The notes beneath the pieces are model-generated. The model had not been told where the DNA came from. It did not search any database and was given only the letters and a program-made list of their open reading frames with translations. The position numbers were made by a program, and so were the translations under genes. DNA of 64,000 bases. It comes from CAZCEC01 sp964497615. Its GTDB lineage: Bacteria > Chloroflexota > Anaerolineae > Anaerolineales > UBA6663. Location: positions 1 to 64,000 of the forward strand of contig CAZCEC010000023.1 of assembly GCA_964497615.1 (NCBI GenBank), given 5' to 3'. Of the stretch, positions 26,857 to 34,638 are shown one piece after another (the first letter of the stretch is position 1; each line of letters starts with the position of its first letter).

Positions 26857-27642
26857 CTAGAACAAGAACGGCCGGGTGACTTCCAGGGCGCCGACCTGAC
26901 GAATGATGACCCCTGGCAGGATGCCCAGCAGGATGGCGACCACCAGGGCGATCAGGACGCCGGTGAGGGCCTTGCCCAGCGGCAGGCTGCTGGTGGCGCG
27001 CACGCCGAGGATGAGCAGCCCGAAGTACCACAGCCCGTACAGCGTGACGCGGGCCAGCACCTCCGCCGCGATGGCGGGCACGAGGCCCTCGCCGACGGGC
27101 GCGAAGCCCTCCACGCCGCTGTTCACCAACTGCTTCTCCACCAGCATGAAGCCGGCCTGCACCAAGTCGCGCAAGGCGAAGGGCAGGCTGGCCCAGGCGA
27201 CGACGTTGAGCGCGCCGCCGGTGGTGTCGCGCCCGCCGAGCATGGTCAGGACCAGGTGCAGCACCCCGCCCGTCACCAGCCAGCCAAACCAGACGCGCAG
27301 CAGAAGCAGGATGGCGGGGAAGACGTAGACGAAGACCGGGCCGGAGGACGCCTGCTGGGCCTGGAAATACTGCGCCTGTTGCTCGGGGGTCCAAAACTCG
27401 AAACCGATGGGCAGCTCCACCTGGCCGCTTTGGGCCAGCGTGACCTTGACGGGGCCAGCCACCAGCACGGCCAGGAGGCCGGTGAGAGTGAGGACTAGCA
27501 AAGGGGTAAACCAGGCCGGGCGGTTTTGGGCGGCCAGCCGAGCAAAGGTGGCGCGCGGTTTGAACAGGGCCGGCAGCAGCAGGTCGAAGTGAAAGCGGCG
27601 CGGGCGTTCGAGCGGGACGGTAGCGTTGGCGGCAGGTGTCAT
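26857..27642 (-). CDS. Yip1-domain-like membrane protein
   Basis: A 261-residue protein with about five or six membrane helices arranged as in the Yip1 domain: PALFKPRATFARLA at the N-terminus, helices near residues 55, 105, 145, 190 and 225. Function of bacterial Yip1 proteins is unknown; they often flank ABC transporters, as here. I chose the ATG at 27642 over a GTG at 27696 because a TATAAT box at 27704-27699 would place the transcription start inside or after that upstream GTG. It heads the 27642-18524 gene run. Confidence 0.8.
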   Translation of the reverse strand: MTPAANATVPLERPRRFHFDLLLPALFKPRATFARLAAQNRPAWFTPLLVLTLTGLLAVLVAGPVKVTLAQSGQVELPIGFEFWTPEQQAQYFQAQQASSGPVFVYVFPAILLLLRVWFGWLVTGGVLHLVLTMLGGRDTTGGALNVVAWASLPFALRDLVQAGFMLVEKQLVNSGVEGFAPVGEGLVPAIAAEVLARVTLYGLWYFGLLILGVRATSSLPLGKALTGVLIALVVAILLGILPGVIIRQVGALEVTRPFLF

Positions 27643-27698
27643 GGTGGGTCCGGGGGGGCCGTGAGTAAACGAAAGGGGGCGGTGCTGGGCCGCCACAG

Positions 27699-27704
27699 AT
27701 TATA
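27699..27704 (-). promoter_or_regulatory. -10 box for the Yip1-ABC operon
   Basis: TATAAT on the minus strand, 57 nt upstream of the chosen ATG; the -35 is not convincing. It is divergent from the TATAAT at 27811. Confidence 0.45.
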
Positions 27705-27810
27705 ACGCGGGTAGGCCGAAATTGGTTCCGGCGCGCCTGCCCCGGCGGCATCGCCCGGCGCAGGGCGGGCCGGAGACCACGGGAACCCGGGGCCGATTGG
27801 GGTTTTAACA

Positions 27811-27816
27811 TATAAT
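27811..27816 (+). promoter_or_regulatory. -10 box of a probable leaderless promoter
   Basis: TATAAT ends 7 nt before the ATG at 27824, leaving no room for a leader or Shine-Dalgarno. No good -35 is visible. Confidence 0.5.
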
Positions 27817-27823
27817 CGTGGGC

Positions 27824-29095
27824 ATGGAAGTGCTGCGCAAGCGCCGATTCTGGCTGGGCGCGGGGCTGCTGGTCGCCGCGGCGCTGGCCGTGGCCGCCTA
27901 TGCCTTCCCCCCCTACCCCTCCCCGCTCAACTTCGTCTTTGACATCCTGGCGCTGACGATCACCCTGGTGGGCGGATTGCTGATCATCTCGCAGATCGTG
28001 CTGCCGGTGCAGACGCGCGGCGAGCGGCGCGCGGCGTTTGACCACTTTATGAATTATGTCAGCGGCAACGCCGGGCCGGTTGTGTTTGTGAAGGACGGCA
28101 AGCTGGTGGGCCGCAAGGAAGAGCTCAAGCGCTACGGCCACGGTGTGGCGCTGGTGGACCCGGTGAGCGCGATCGTCTTTGAGCGCGCGGCAGCCTACCG
28201 GACGTGGTTCCCCGCCTCCGTCGCGGAGAGCGGCGATGGCGGCCCCGCGCAGACGGCGCACGAGGGCCCGCCGATTGTACGGGCGGCCGGGCCCGGCATC
28301 GTGTTCATCCAGCCGGGCGAGCGCGTGGTGGCGACCCTGGACCTGCGCCGGCAGTCGCGCGGCGCGCCGGCCAAGGGGCTGACGCGCGACGGCATTGAAG
28401 TGACAGCCCACATCTCCGTGACGTTTGGCCTGGACCCAGACCCGGAGCGGGTGGGCAAGCCCGATCAGCCCGCGGTGCGGGTGGAGCACAACCAGCCAGC
28501 CTACCTGTTCAACCGCACCAGCGCCTTCCGGGCGGTCTATGGCGTGGCGCAGGGCGAGAAACAGCCTGTGGAATGGACTGACCTGCCCCTGACCGTGGCG
28601 ACCGAGCGCTTCCGCGATGTGCTGGCCGAGTACAGCCTCGACGAACTGTTCCAGCCGACCAAGCCGGAAGTCTACCCGTTCAACATCTTTCGCGACCGGG
28701 TGAACACGGCGACGAAGGAAGCGCCCCTGCTGCACGACCGGGGGGTGGCGGTGTATGGCGTGAGCGTGGGCGGGCTGACCCTGCCGCGCGAGGTGATCAA
28801 TCAGCGGGTGCGGTCGTGGCAGGCGCGCTGGCAGAAAGCCACCATCCAGCAGGAAGCGGCGGGCGATACGCAAGCCCTGCGCACGCAGAGCCGCTGGCAA
28901 ACCGACGCCCAGCAGTTGATCTTCCGCGACATCCAGGCCCTGCTGGGCGCCACCGATGACGCGCTGGCGCGGCGGGCGCTGAGCCTGATGCTGCAAAAGG
29001 CCCTGCGGCGGGCGGCGGCCAGCCCGGCACACCGCGCGCGGCTGCCCGCCGAGACCGTGCGGGCACTGGAAGGGCTGGAGGGAGAACCCTCGTGA
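27824..29095 (+). CDS. SPFH (band 7)-like membrane protein A
   Basis: A 423-residue protein with two N-terminal membrane helices (residues 10-28 and 38-58), then an SPFH-like domain from about residue 140: AAGPGIVFIQPGERVV, LDLRRQ, KGLTRDGIEVTAHISVTFGL, then ATERFRDVLAEYSLDELF. The C-terminal third is helical and Gln/Ala/Arg-rich (WQKATIQQEAAGDTQALRTQ), as in the coiled-coil tails of flotillin or stomatin relatives. A second SPFH-like gene follows after 25 nt. I chose the ATG over a GTG two codons earlier because of the promoter position. SPFH proteins scaffold membrane microdomains; the specific role here is unknown. Confidence 0.78.
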   Translation: MEVLRKRRFWLGAGLLVAAALAVAAYAFPPYPSPLNFVFDILALTITLVGGLLIISQIVLPVQTRGERRAAFDHFMNYVSGNAGPVVFVKDGKLVGRKEELKRYGHGVALVDPVSAIVFERAAAYRTWFPASVAESGDGGPAQTAHEGPPIVRAAGPGIVFIQPGERVVATLDLRRQSRGAPAKGLTRDGIEVTAHISVTFGLDPDPERVGKPDQPAVRVEHNQPAYLFNRTSAFRAVYGVAQGEKQPVEWTDLPLTVATERFRDVLAEYSLDELFQPTKPEVYPFNIFRDRVNTATKEAPLLHDRGVAVYGVSVGGLTLPREVINQRVRSWQARWQKATIQQEAAGDTQALRTQSRWQTDAQQLIFRDIQALLGATDDALARRALSLMLQKALRRAAASPAHRARLPAETVRALEGLEGEPS

Positions 29096-29120
29096 GCACC
29101 GCCCAGCCAGGGAAACCAAC

Positions 29121-30602
29121 ATGACAGCCAACGGCTGGAACGGCCGGGGCGGGGCGGAGCCGCCGGACACGCTGCGGCGGGCGATGGACCAACTGCGCTG
29201 GCAGGCCGCCTATTATCTCTACCACTTTGTGGAGGGCGACCACAACTGGGGCCAGATGCGGCTGACGGTGGCCCTGGTGATTGCGGCCCTGTTCGTCATG
29301 ATCAGCCGGCTGTTCGAGCCGATTGGGGCGCTGCCCCTGTACGACTGGCTGGTGGAGCAGTTGTTCCTGCGCGAATACCTGCCGGACAGCGTGATCACCC
29401 TGGGCGCGTTCTTCGCCTCCTTCTTCACGCGGCAGGTGCTGCGCCACGCCATCCCGCCCGCGCTGGGGGTGGGGATTGCGCTCTACTTCGGGACCGCCTA
29501 TCTGAAGGACCTGCTGGAACTGCCCAACCTTCAGCAGGCCCTGAAGTACCTGACGGCGACCCTGTTCGGCAACAACTACCCGCGCATGAGCGTGAACGCG
29601 GGGCAGGCCACCGTGGCCGAGCCAGAGATCAACCCGATGCTGCGGATCGGCGGGCCGGGCTGGGTGGACATCAAGATCGGCAACGCGGCGCTGTTTGAGC
29701 GCGTGGTGGGACCGTCGTCGGTGCTGGGGGCGGGCACGCACTTCCTGCGGCGGCACGAGACCCTGCGAGAAGCCTACGACCTGCGCGAAGTGGAGCGGGT
29801 CAAGAACGACGTCAAGCTGATGACGAAGGACGGGCTGCCCATCGTCATCAACGAGATGCGGGTGCGGTTCCGCATCCGGGCGCGGCACGCGCGCACCGAG
29901 GCCAACCCGTTCCCTGTGATGACGGGCGCCATCCGGCGGGCGGCCTACAGCCGCAAGGTGACGGCCAATGGGCTGGAGCAATGGCCGGACATGGTCACCG
30001 GCGCGGTGCGCGGCACGATCGCCGACTGGATCGCGCGCCACCGGATGGATGAGGTGATTCCTCCGCCGCGCGACGGCAACCAGCCCGAGACCGCGCACGC
30101 GCCCTACCGCAAGGCCCTTCACGATCTGTTCAACACCAAGGGCAGCCGCGCCAAGTTCGCCGACCTGGGGGCCGAGGTCATTTGGGTGAGCGTGGGCCAC
30201 ATCCGCCCGGACCCGGACGTGGACCCGGACCTGAAGCCGGACGCGGACCCGACCGGGCGCGACAAGATTCACCGGCAGTTGATTGACACCTGGAAGGCCA
30301 CGCACGCGGCGCGGGCGCAGGACGAGATCGCCGACGCGCGGGCCTACGCACGCTGGCTGAACGACACGGCGCGGGCAGAGGCGGAGTGCGAGTTGATCCT
30401 GGCGCTGACGCGCGGGCTGCGCGAGGCGCGGGCCGACGGCCTGCCGATGGACGACGTGCTGGCCGAGCGGCTGGTAGAGTATGTGGCCGGTGAGCGGCGG
30501 GCCGGGGGCGGCGAAGCCGGGTCAAGCCAGTTACAGCGGCTGCTGGCCGCCACGAGCTTGTTGGAAACAGGCTACCCAAAGGAAGCAAAGACGGGGGAAT
30601 AG
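29121..30602 (+). CDS. SPFH (band 7)-like membrane protein B
   Basis: A 493-residue partner of the preceding gene. It has two or three membrane helices (residues about 48-68, 92-112, 116-136) and an SPFH-like domain from about residue 170: GGPGWVDIKIGNAALFERVV, LREVERVKNDVKLMTKDGLPIVINEMRVRFRI. The second half has charged helices (RAQDEIADARAYARWLNDTARAEAECELI). AGGGAAA precedes the ATG. The pair is presumably co-transcribed. Paired SPFH proteins recall the HflK/HflC arrangement, but these lack the compact HflKC organisation and have extra membrane helices. No protease gene is adjacent. Confidence 0.76.
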   Translation: MTANGWNGRGGAEPPDTLRRAMDQLRWQAAYYLYHFVEGDHNWGQMRLTVALVIAALFVMISRLFEPIGALPLYDWLVEQLFLREYLPDSVITLGAFFASFFTRQVLRHAIPPALGVGIALYFGTAYLKDLLELPNLQQALKYLTATLFGNNYPRMSVNAGQATVAEPEINPMLRIGGPGWVDIKIGNAALFERVVGPSSVLGAGTHFLRRHETLREAYDLREVERVKNDVKLMTKDGLPIVINEMRVRFRIRARHARTEANPFPVMTGAIRRAAYSRKVTANGLEQWPDMVTGAVRGTIADWIARHRMDEVIPPPRDGNQPETAHAPYRKALHDLFNTKGSRAKFADLGAEVIWVSVGHIRPDPDVDPDLKPDADPTGRDKIHRQLIDTWKATHAARAQDEIADARAYARWLNDTARAEAECELILALTRGLREARADGLPMDDVLAERLVEYVAGERRAGGGEAGSSQLQRLLAATSLLETGYPKEAKTGE

Positions 30603-30610
30603 ATTGGCCC

Positions 30611-30655
30611 TTGCCTTGAAGACAATGGAGTGATAAAATCTAGACAGTCTAGATT
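30611..30655 (+). promoter_or_regulatory. Promoter and palindromic operator of the toxin-antitoxin module
   Basis: Promoter TTGCCT (30611-30616), 17-nt spacer, TAAAAT (30634-30639). A perfect palindrome AATCTAGAC-A-GTCTAGATT (30637-30655) overlaps the -10 and the start region. This is the expected layout for antitoxin autorepression. Confidence 0.7.
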
Positions 30656-30673
30656 AAATCAAGGCGGTACGCT

Positions 30674-30928
30674 ATGGAAAAAACTTGGCAGTTGCAGGAC
30701 GCAAAGAACAAATTCAGCGAAGTCATTAACGACGCCATCAGCCGAGGTCCGCAGGTGATCACGCGGCATGGAGAGCAGGTTGCAGTCGTGATTTCGTTTT
30801 CCGACTATACCCGCATTCGACCACCGGAGAACAGCCTGGTTGAGTTTTTCCAATCATCCCCGCTGGCTGGAATTGAGTTGGATCTCGAGCGGGACAAAAG
30901 CCTGCCGCGCGAGCCTGACTTGCCGTGA
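30674..30928 (+). CDS. Phd/YefM-family antitoxin
   Basis: An 84-residue protein. The N-terminus is the Phd/YefM fold: WQLQDAKNKFSEVINDAISRGPQVITRHGEQVAVVISFSDY, with the usual DAKNKFSE helix and a G-q-vAVV strand. The C-terminal 35 residues are the toxin-neutralising tail. It lies directly after an operator palindrome and overlaps the PIN toxin by 4 bp (CCGTGA), so the two are translationally coupled. The antitoxin should bind the palindrome as a dimer and repress its own operon. Confidence 0.92.
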   Translation: MEKTWQLQDAKNKFSEVINDAISRGPQVITRHGEQVAVVISFSDYTRIRPPENSLVEFFQSSPLAGIELDLERDKSLPREPDLP

Positions 30929-31344
30929 GTTATCTGCTGGATACCTGCGTGGTGTCTGAGCTGATGAGGCCGGCACCCAACACGGGCTTGAAAAACTGGG
31001 TCTGGCAGACGCCCGAGCAAGAAACTTGGCTCAGTGTTGTAACACTTGGCGAACTGCAGCGCGGCATTGAAAGGCTGCCGACAACACCGCGCCGCTTGGC
31101 CTTGGAACAATGGCTGGCCAACGATATCATCCAACGGTTTTCGGGACGGATGCTGTCGTTGGACGCCGCGGTGATGTTGACCTGGGGCACACTCTATGCG
31201 CGGCTGGAATCGGCTGGCCGCAAACTGCCTTCGATTGACAGCCTGCTTGCGGCTTCAGCGTTGCATCACGGCTTGACCCTGGTCACGCGCAACGTGACCG
31301 ACTTTGAAGCGGCTGGCATCCCGCTGCTGAACCCCTGGAGTTAG
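30925..31344 (+). CDS. VapC/FitB-like PIN-domain toxin
   Basis: A 139-residue PIN-domain ribonuclease toxin. Acidic residues for Mg binding are visible: Asp6 in YLLDTCV, Glu in VSELMRP, Asp in SIDSLLAA and Asp in TRNVTDFEA. The sequence TLGELQRGIE is typical of the FitB/VapC subgroup. It starts with GTG overlapping the antitoxin stop. Targets in this family are tRNA or rRNA, but the target here cannot be read from sequence. psuG begins 2 nt after its stop. Confidence 0.93.
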   Translation: MSYLLDTCVVSELMRPAPNTGLKNWVWQTPEQETWLSVVTLGELQRGIERLPTTPRRLALEQWLANDIIQRFSGRMLSLDAAVMLTWGTLYARLESAGRKLPSIDSLLAASALHHGLTLVTRNVTDFEAAGIPLLNPWS

Positions 31345-31346
31345 CC

Positions 31347-32282
31347 TTGCCCTACCCCCTCCCCACCCTGACGCCGGAAGTGCGCGACGCGCTGCAGACC
31401 AACCGCCCCATCGTGGCGTTGGAGAGCACCGTCATCACGCACGGCCTGCCCTGGCCCCGCAACCTGGAATTGGCGCAGCGCATGGAGGCCAACGTGCGCA
31501 CGGGCGGCGCCACCCCGGCGACCATCGCGGTGCTGAATGGGGAAGTGAAAGTGGGGCTGACGGCCGACGAACTGGCGCACCTGGCGCAGGCCAAGGGGGT
31601 GATGAAGGTGAGCCGCCGCGACTACGCGGTGGCCGTGGCGCAGCGGCGCGATGGCGGGACCACGGTGGCCGGAACGATAATGGCCGCGCACTGGGCGGGG
31701 ATTCCCGTCTTTGCGACGGGCGGCATTGGCGGGGTGCACCGGCAGATGCCGGGCGCGCCGCTGGACGTTTCGGCGGACCTGCCGGAACTGGCGCGCACGC
31801 CGGTGGTGGTGGTGTGCGCGGGCGCCAAGGCGATCCTCGACTTGCCGGCCACCTTGGAGTGGCTGGAAACGCACGGGGTGCCGGTGCTGGGCTATGGGAC
31901 GAACGAGTTCCCGGCCTTCTACTCGCGCGAGAGCGGCTTGACGCTGGCGGCGCGGGTGGACAGCGCGGCCGAGGCGGCGGCCGTGGTGAAGACGATGTGG
32001 GACCTGGACCTGGCGCAGGGGGCGCTGGTGTGCGTGCCCTGCCCGGCGGAGGCGGCGCGCCCCGCGGCGGAGATGGAAGCCGCCATCGGGCAGGCGCTGC
32101 GGGAGGCGGCCGAGCGCGGGGTGCGCGGGAACGCGGTGACGCCATTCCTGCTGGAGCGGGTGGCGGCGCTAAGCGAAGGACACAGCCTGGAGGCCAACCT
32201 GGCACTGCTGGCGAACAACGCGCGGGTGGCGGCGGAGGTGGCCGTGGCGTTGAGCCATGTGCATGTGCACCGGCCGGGATAA
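31347..32282 (+). CDS. psuG: Pseudouridine-5'-phosphate glycosidase
   Basis: A 311-residue enzyme that reversibly splits pseudouridine 5'-phosphate into uracil and ribose 5-phosphate. It has IVALESTVITHGLPWP near the N-terminus, GGATPATIAVLNGEVKVGL, KVSRRDYA with the catalytic Lys, GTTVAGTIMAAHWAGIPVFATGGIGGVHR, and GYGTNEFPAFYSR. The TTG start is supported by GGAG 6 nt upstream inside the toxin gene and leaves a 2-nt gap from the toxin stop. The expected kinase partner PsuK is not in the window. Expression probably depends on read-through from the toxin-antitoxin promoter. Confidence 0.95.
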   Translation: MPYPLPTLTPEVRDALQTNRPIVALESTVITHGLPWPRNLELAQRMEANVRTGGATPATIAVLNGEVKVGLTADELAHLAQAKGVMKVSRRDYAVAVAQRRDGGTTVAGTIMAAHWAGIPVFATGGIGGVHRQMPGAPLDVSADLPELARTPVVVVCAGAKAILDLPATLEWLETHGVPVLGYGTNEFPAFYSRESGLTLAARVDSAAEAAAVVKTMWDLDLAQGALVCVPCPAEAARPAAEMEAAIGQALREAAERGVRGNAVTPFLLERVAALSEGHSLEANLALLANNARVAAEVAVALSHVHVHRPG

Positions 32283-32287
32283 GCGCG

Positions 32288-32381
32288 ACGACCGACGACC
32301 GACGACCGAACACGGGGGTAGGCGACGGACGACGAAGGACGGAGGACCAAGGACGAACGACAAAGGATGAAGGGTGAATGC
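32288..32381 (+). repeat. Degenerate heptanucleotide tandem repeats
   Basis: Three exact copies of GACGACC (32288-32308), then a less regular run, then purine-rich 7-mers such as AGGACGG, AGGACCA, AGGACGA, AGGATGA, AGGGTGA (about 32336-32380). It follows psuG and has no coding capacity I would trust. Confidence 0.8.
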
Positions 32382-32414
32382 TGAGCGCGACGGAGGATGA
32401 TGGACAGCAGGAGG

Positions 32415-32438
32415 CGGCCGGAGGGCCGCTTTTGTTTG
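32415..32438 (+). terminator. Rho-independent terminator after psuG
   Basis: Stem GCGGCC (32415-32420) and GGCCGC (32425-32430) with loop GGAG, followed by TTTTGTTT. Confidence 0.75.
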
Positions 32439-32543
32439 GTGAGCCAGGCAGGGGCGAGGGCGCAAGCCGCCGCCGTCTTGTTTGGAAGGCAAGAAAGGGG
32501 GTGCGTTTCAACTCGGGGCCGGCTTTCGCCTCCTCCAGGCCAT

Positions 32544-32621
32544 GTAATTCCGAGGCGCGCACTTTGCGCCGAGGAATCTTCTGGCCCACTGGCGTGGAGA
32601 TTCCTCCCGAAATATCGGGGG
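32544..32621 (+). repeat. Dispersed ATTCCGAG...GAGGAATCT element with an inverted partial copy
   Basis: A 37-bp element (32544-32580) with an internal GGCGC/GCGCC hairpin, followed by an inverted partial copy beginning AGATTCCTCC (32598) with hairpin CCCGA/TCGGG. It lies between the convergent ends of psuG and the SH3 gene. At least five more relatives occur in the window. Confidence 0.7.
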
Positions 32622-32635
32622 CGGGCGTGGCGAGA

Positions 32636-33970
32636 TCAAGGCGTGGGATCGAGGTGGCGGAGGAGATGGTCGCCGATCCAGCCTTCATGGCCGCTGGCGA
32701 GGCCGATGCGGCGCCACAGGATGCCCTCGATCAGTTCAGCTTCGACAAAGACCGTTACTTGTTCGCCTTCGTACACCAGGGCGATGACAGCGCCGTCGGG
32801 CGGGGAGGCGCGCACGCGGGCGTTGGTGGCCGCCCCCGTCAGCTCGACGATGGCGTACCCAAAGACGCCGGGCGGGTAGATGGTGGGGGTGCGCGTGGGG
32901 GTGCGGGTGGGCGTGCGCGAGGGCGTGCGCGTGGGCGTGACGCTGGGGGTGAGCGTCGGCGGGCGTGGGGTGCGGGTGGCGGTGGCCGTTGGCGTCAGTG
33001 TCGGCGTGCGCGGCGTGCGGGTGGCGGTGGCCGTCGGCGTTAGCGTCGGCGTGCGCGGGGTGCGGGTGGCGGTGGCCGTCGGCGTCAGCGTTGGCGTGCG
33101 CGGCGTGCGCGTGGGCGTGACGTTCGGGGTATTGAGGGTCGTGGCTGGCCCGCCGGTGAGCGTGTGCGTCGCGGTGGGCGCTGTGCCGCCAATCTGGAAC
33201 AAGCCCGAGGCCAGCCATTGCGCGCCAACAAAGATCTGCACCTCGTACGCGCCCGCCGGCCACCAGTTCTTGGCATTGTCCCAATCGGTAAAGCCGCAGC
33301 CGCCGGTGCTGCCATCCCACAAGCTGGTTTCCACATACACCACTTCGCCATCGCGCAGCCACACGCCCGACCACTGGACGCCGGGCAGCCAGCTATCGTA
33401 GTAGAAGTGGGCATAGATCGTCTTGGGCAGTTGATCGAGGAGGTCCTGGCTGGCAGTGATGGTGCAGTTGTCGCGGACGGAAATGCGCACCTCGCCCGCG
33501 ACGGCCGAGGCCGGCGGGGTGACGGTGGCCGAGATGATGGGCGTGATGAAGGCCTCGGGCAGCACCGGCGTGGGCGAGACGGTGGGCGTGTCGCTGGCGG
33601 TGGGGGTGGGGCTGGGGCCTTCGGTGGGCGTGCCCGTGTCGGTGGGGCTGGGAGCCACGGAGGCAGTGAACGTGGGCGGCGGCTGGGTGGCAGTGGGCGG
33701 GCGGGTGGCGGTGAGGGTGGGCGTGGGCGGCAGGGCCAGGCTCATCAGGGGGACGCCCATGGTGAAGGCCAGGCCGGCCGCCAGCAGCAGGCCCAACCCA
33801 GACATAACAAGCTGCCAGCCGCGCAGGACGGCGTCGCGCCGGACCTGGAAATAGCGCATCCGGCGCGCGCGCGATAGGGTCAGGGCCCCCGCTGTGGCCG
33901 CCAGGGCAAACCCGACCAGCAGGAGAATAGTGATCCAGAGGACATACGTTTCAGTCGCGATGGCGGGCAT
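32636..33970 (-). CDS. Membrane-anchored TPT-repeat protein with SH3 domain
   Basis: A 444-residue protein with two N-terminal membrane helices (residues about 9-31 and 52-76). An extracellular region follows, made of Thr/Pro linkers around a beta-rich domain (residues 155-265, KTIYAHFYYDSWLPGVQWSGVW...YEVQIFVGAQWLASGLFQIGG). A 45-bp tandem repeat then encodes TPTLTPTATATRTPR, and a C-terminal bacterial SH3 domain has ATNARVRASPPDGAVIALVYEGEQVTV and EGWIGDHLL. SH3b domains often bind cell-wall or surface ligands. It is convergent with psuG and divergent from the nuclease gene. Function unknown. Confidence 0.82.
   Translation of the reverse strand: MPAIATETYVLWITILLLVGFALAATAGALTLSRARRMRYFQVRRDAVLRGWQLVMSGLGLLLAAGLAFTMGVPLMSLALPPTPTLTATRPPTATQPPPTFTASVAPSPTDTGTPTEGPSPTPTASDTPTVSPTPVLPEAFITPIISATVTPPASAVAGEVRISVRDNCTITASQDLLDQLPKTIYAHFYYDSWLPGVQWSGVWLRDGEVVYVETSLWDGSTGGCGFTDWDNAKNWWPAGAYEVQIFVGAQWLASGLFQIGGTAPTATHTLTGGPATTLNTPNVTPTRTPRTPTLTPTATATRTPRTPTLTPTATATRTPRTPTLTPTATATRTPRPPTLTPSVTPTRTPSRTPTRTPTRTPTIYPPGVFGYAIVELTGAATNARVRASPPDGAVIALVYEGEQVTVFVEAELIEGILWRRIGLASGHEGWIGDHLLRHLDPTP
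32971..33114 (-). repeat. 45-bp tandem repeat in the SH3-protein gene
   Basis: The same 19-base core starts at 32971, 33016 and 33061, an exact 45-bp period, encoding 15-residue Thr/Pro/Arg units. A fourth, diverged unit extends the array on its downstream side. Confidence 0.9.
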
Positions 33971-34040
33971 ACGGCGGGCAGCGCGCGCGGAACGAGCACA
34001 GGTTGGCGGGATTATAACATGCAGGCTTCGGGGCTTAAGA

Positions 34041-34069
34041 TTGCCTCCGGCCTATCGTTGTGCTAGAAT
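34041..34069 (+). promoter_or_regulatory. Promoter for the nuclease-dnaB block
   Basis: TTGCCT (34041-34046), 17-nt spacer, TAGAAT (34064-34069). Transcription would start near 34076, with GGAGG before the ATG at 34099. Confidence 0.55.
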
Positions 34070-34098
34070 CGCAGAATGTCCCCTGTGGAGGCCGGCAT

Positions 34099-34617
34099 AT
34101 GGTAGAAGTGACGATCGACAGCATCCGCGTAAGCTTGATGTCGCAGCATCGCGTGGTGATTCTGAAGGACGTGGACAGCGACCGGTATCTGCCAATCTGG
34201 ATTGGGCCGTGCGAGGCGGACGCGATCACGGTCACCCTGCAAGAGATGGAAGTCTCGCGACCCCTGACGCATGACCTGCTGAAGAACGTCATCGGCGAGA
34301 TGGGGGGCGAGGTGGAGTACATCGTCATCGCGGACCTGCGCAACGACGTCTTCTTCGCGCGCATCGTGATGGGCCTGAACGGCAAGCGGCTGGAGATTGA
34401 CTCGCGGCCGTCGGACGCGCTGGCGCTGGCGGTGCGGCTGCACGTGCCGGTCTACATCGAAGAGCCGGTGATGGACAAGGCCGCGGTGCTGCCCGAAGAA
34501 GAAATGGAAACGGAGACCGCGGCGGGCGAAGAGACGCGGCTGGACGCGTTCAAGGATTTCGTCGAATCGCTGGACCTGGAAGACCTGGACACGGACGAAG
34601 GCGACGAAGAGAAGTAA
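34099..34617 (+). CDS. Bifunctional nuclease family protein (DUF151)
   Basis: A 172-residue protein of the BFN/DUF151 family, some members of which degrade DNA and RNA. Family signatures are RVVILKD, RYLPIWIGPCEADAI, SRPLTHDLLKNVIGEMGG and SRPSDALALAVRLHVPVYIEE. The last 40 residues are strongly acidic (DLEDLDTDEGDEEK). GGAGG lies 8 nt before the chosen ATG; an earlier in-frame codon at 34060 lies inside the promoter and is rejected. dnaB follows after 21 nt. Confidence 0.93.
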   Translation: MVEVTIDSIRVSLMSQHRVVILKDVDSDRYLPIWIGPCEADAITVTLQEMEVSRPLTHDLLKNVIGEMGGEVEYIVIADLRNDVFFARIVMGLNGKRLEIDSRPSDALALAVRLHVPVYIEEPVMDKAAVLPEEEMETETAAGEETRLDAFKDFVESLDLEDLDTDEGDEEK

Positions 34618-34638
34618 CCCGCCCCACCCGACAACCCC

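Noticed and set aside
26810..29170. A 786-codon minus-strand open frame antisense to the SPFH-like gene
   Set aside because: It runs opposite a gene with clear domains, is rich in Arg, Pro, Gly and His as expected for GC-rich antisense DNA, and has no recognisable motif or ribosome site.
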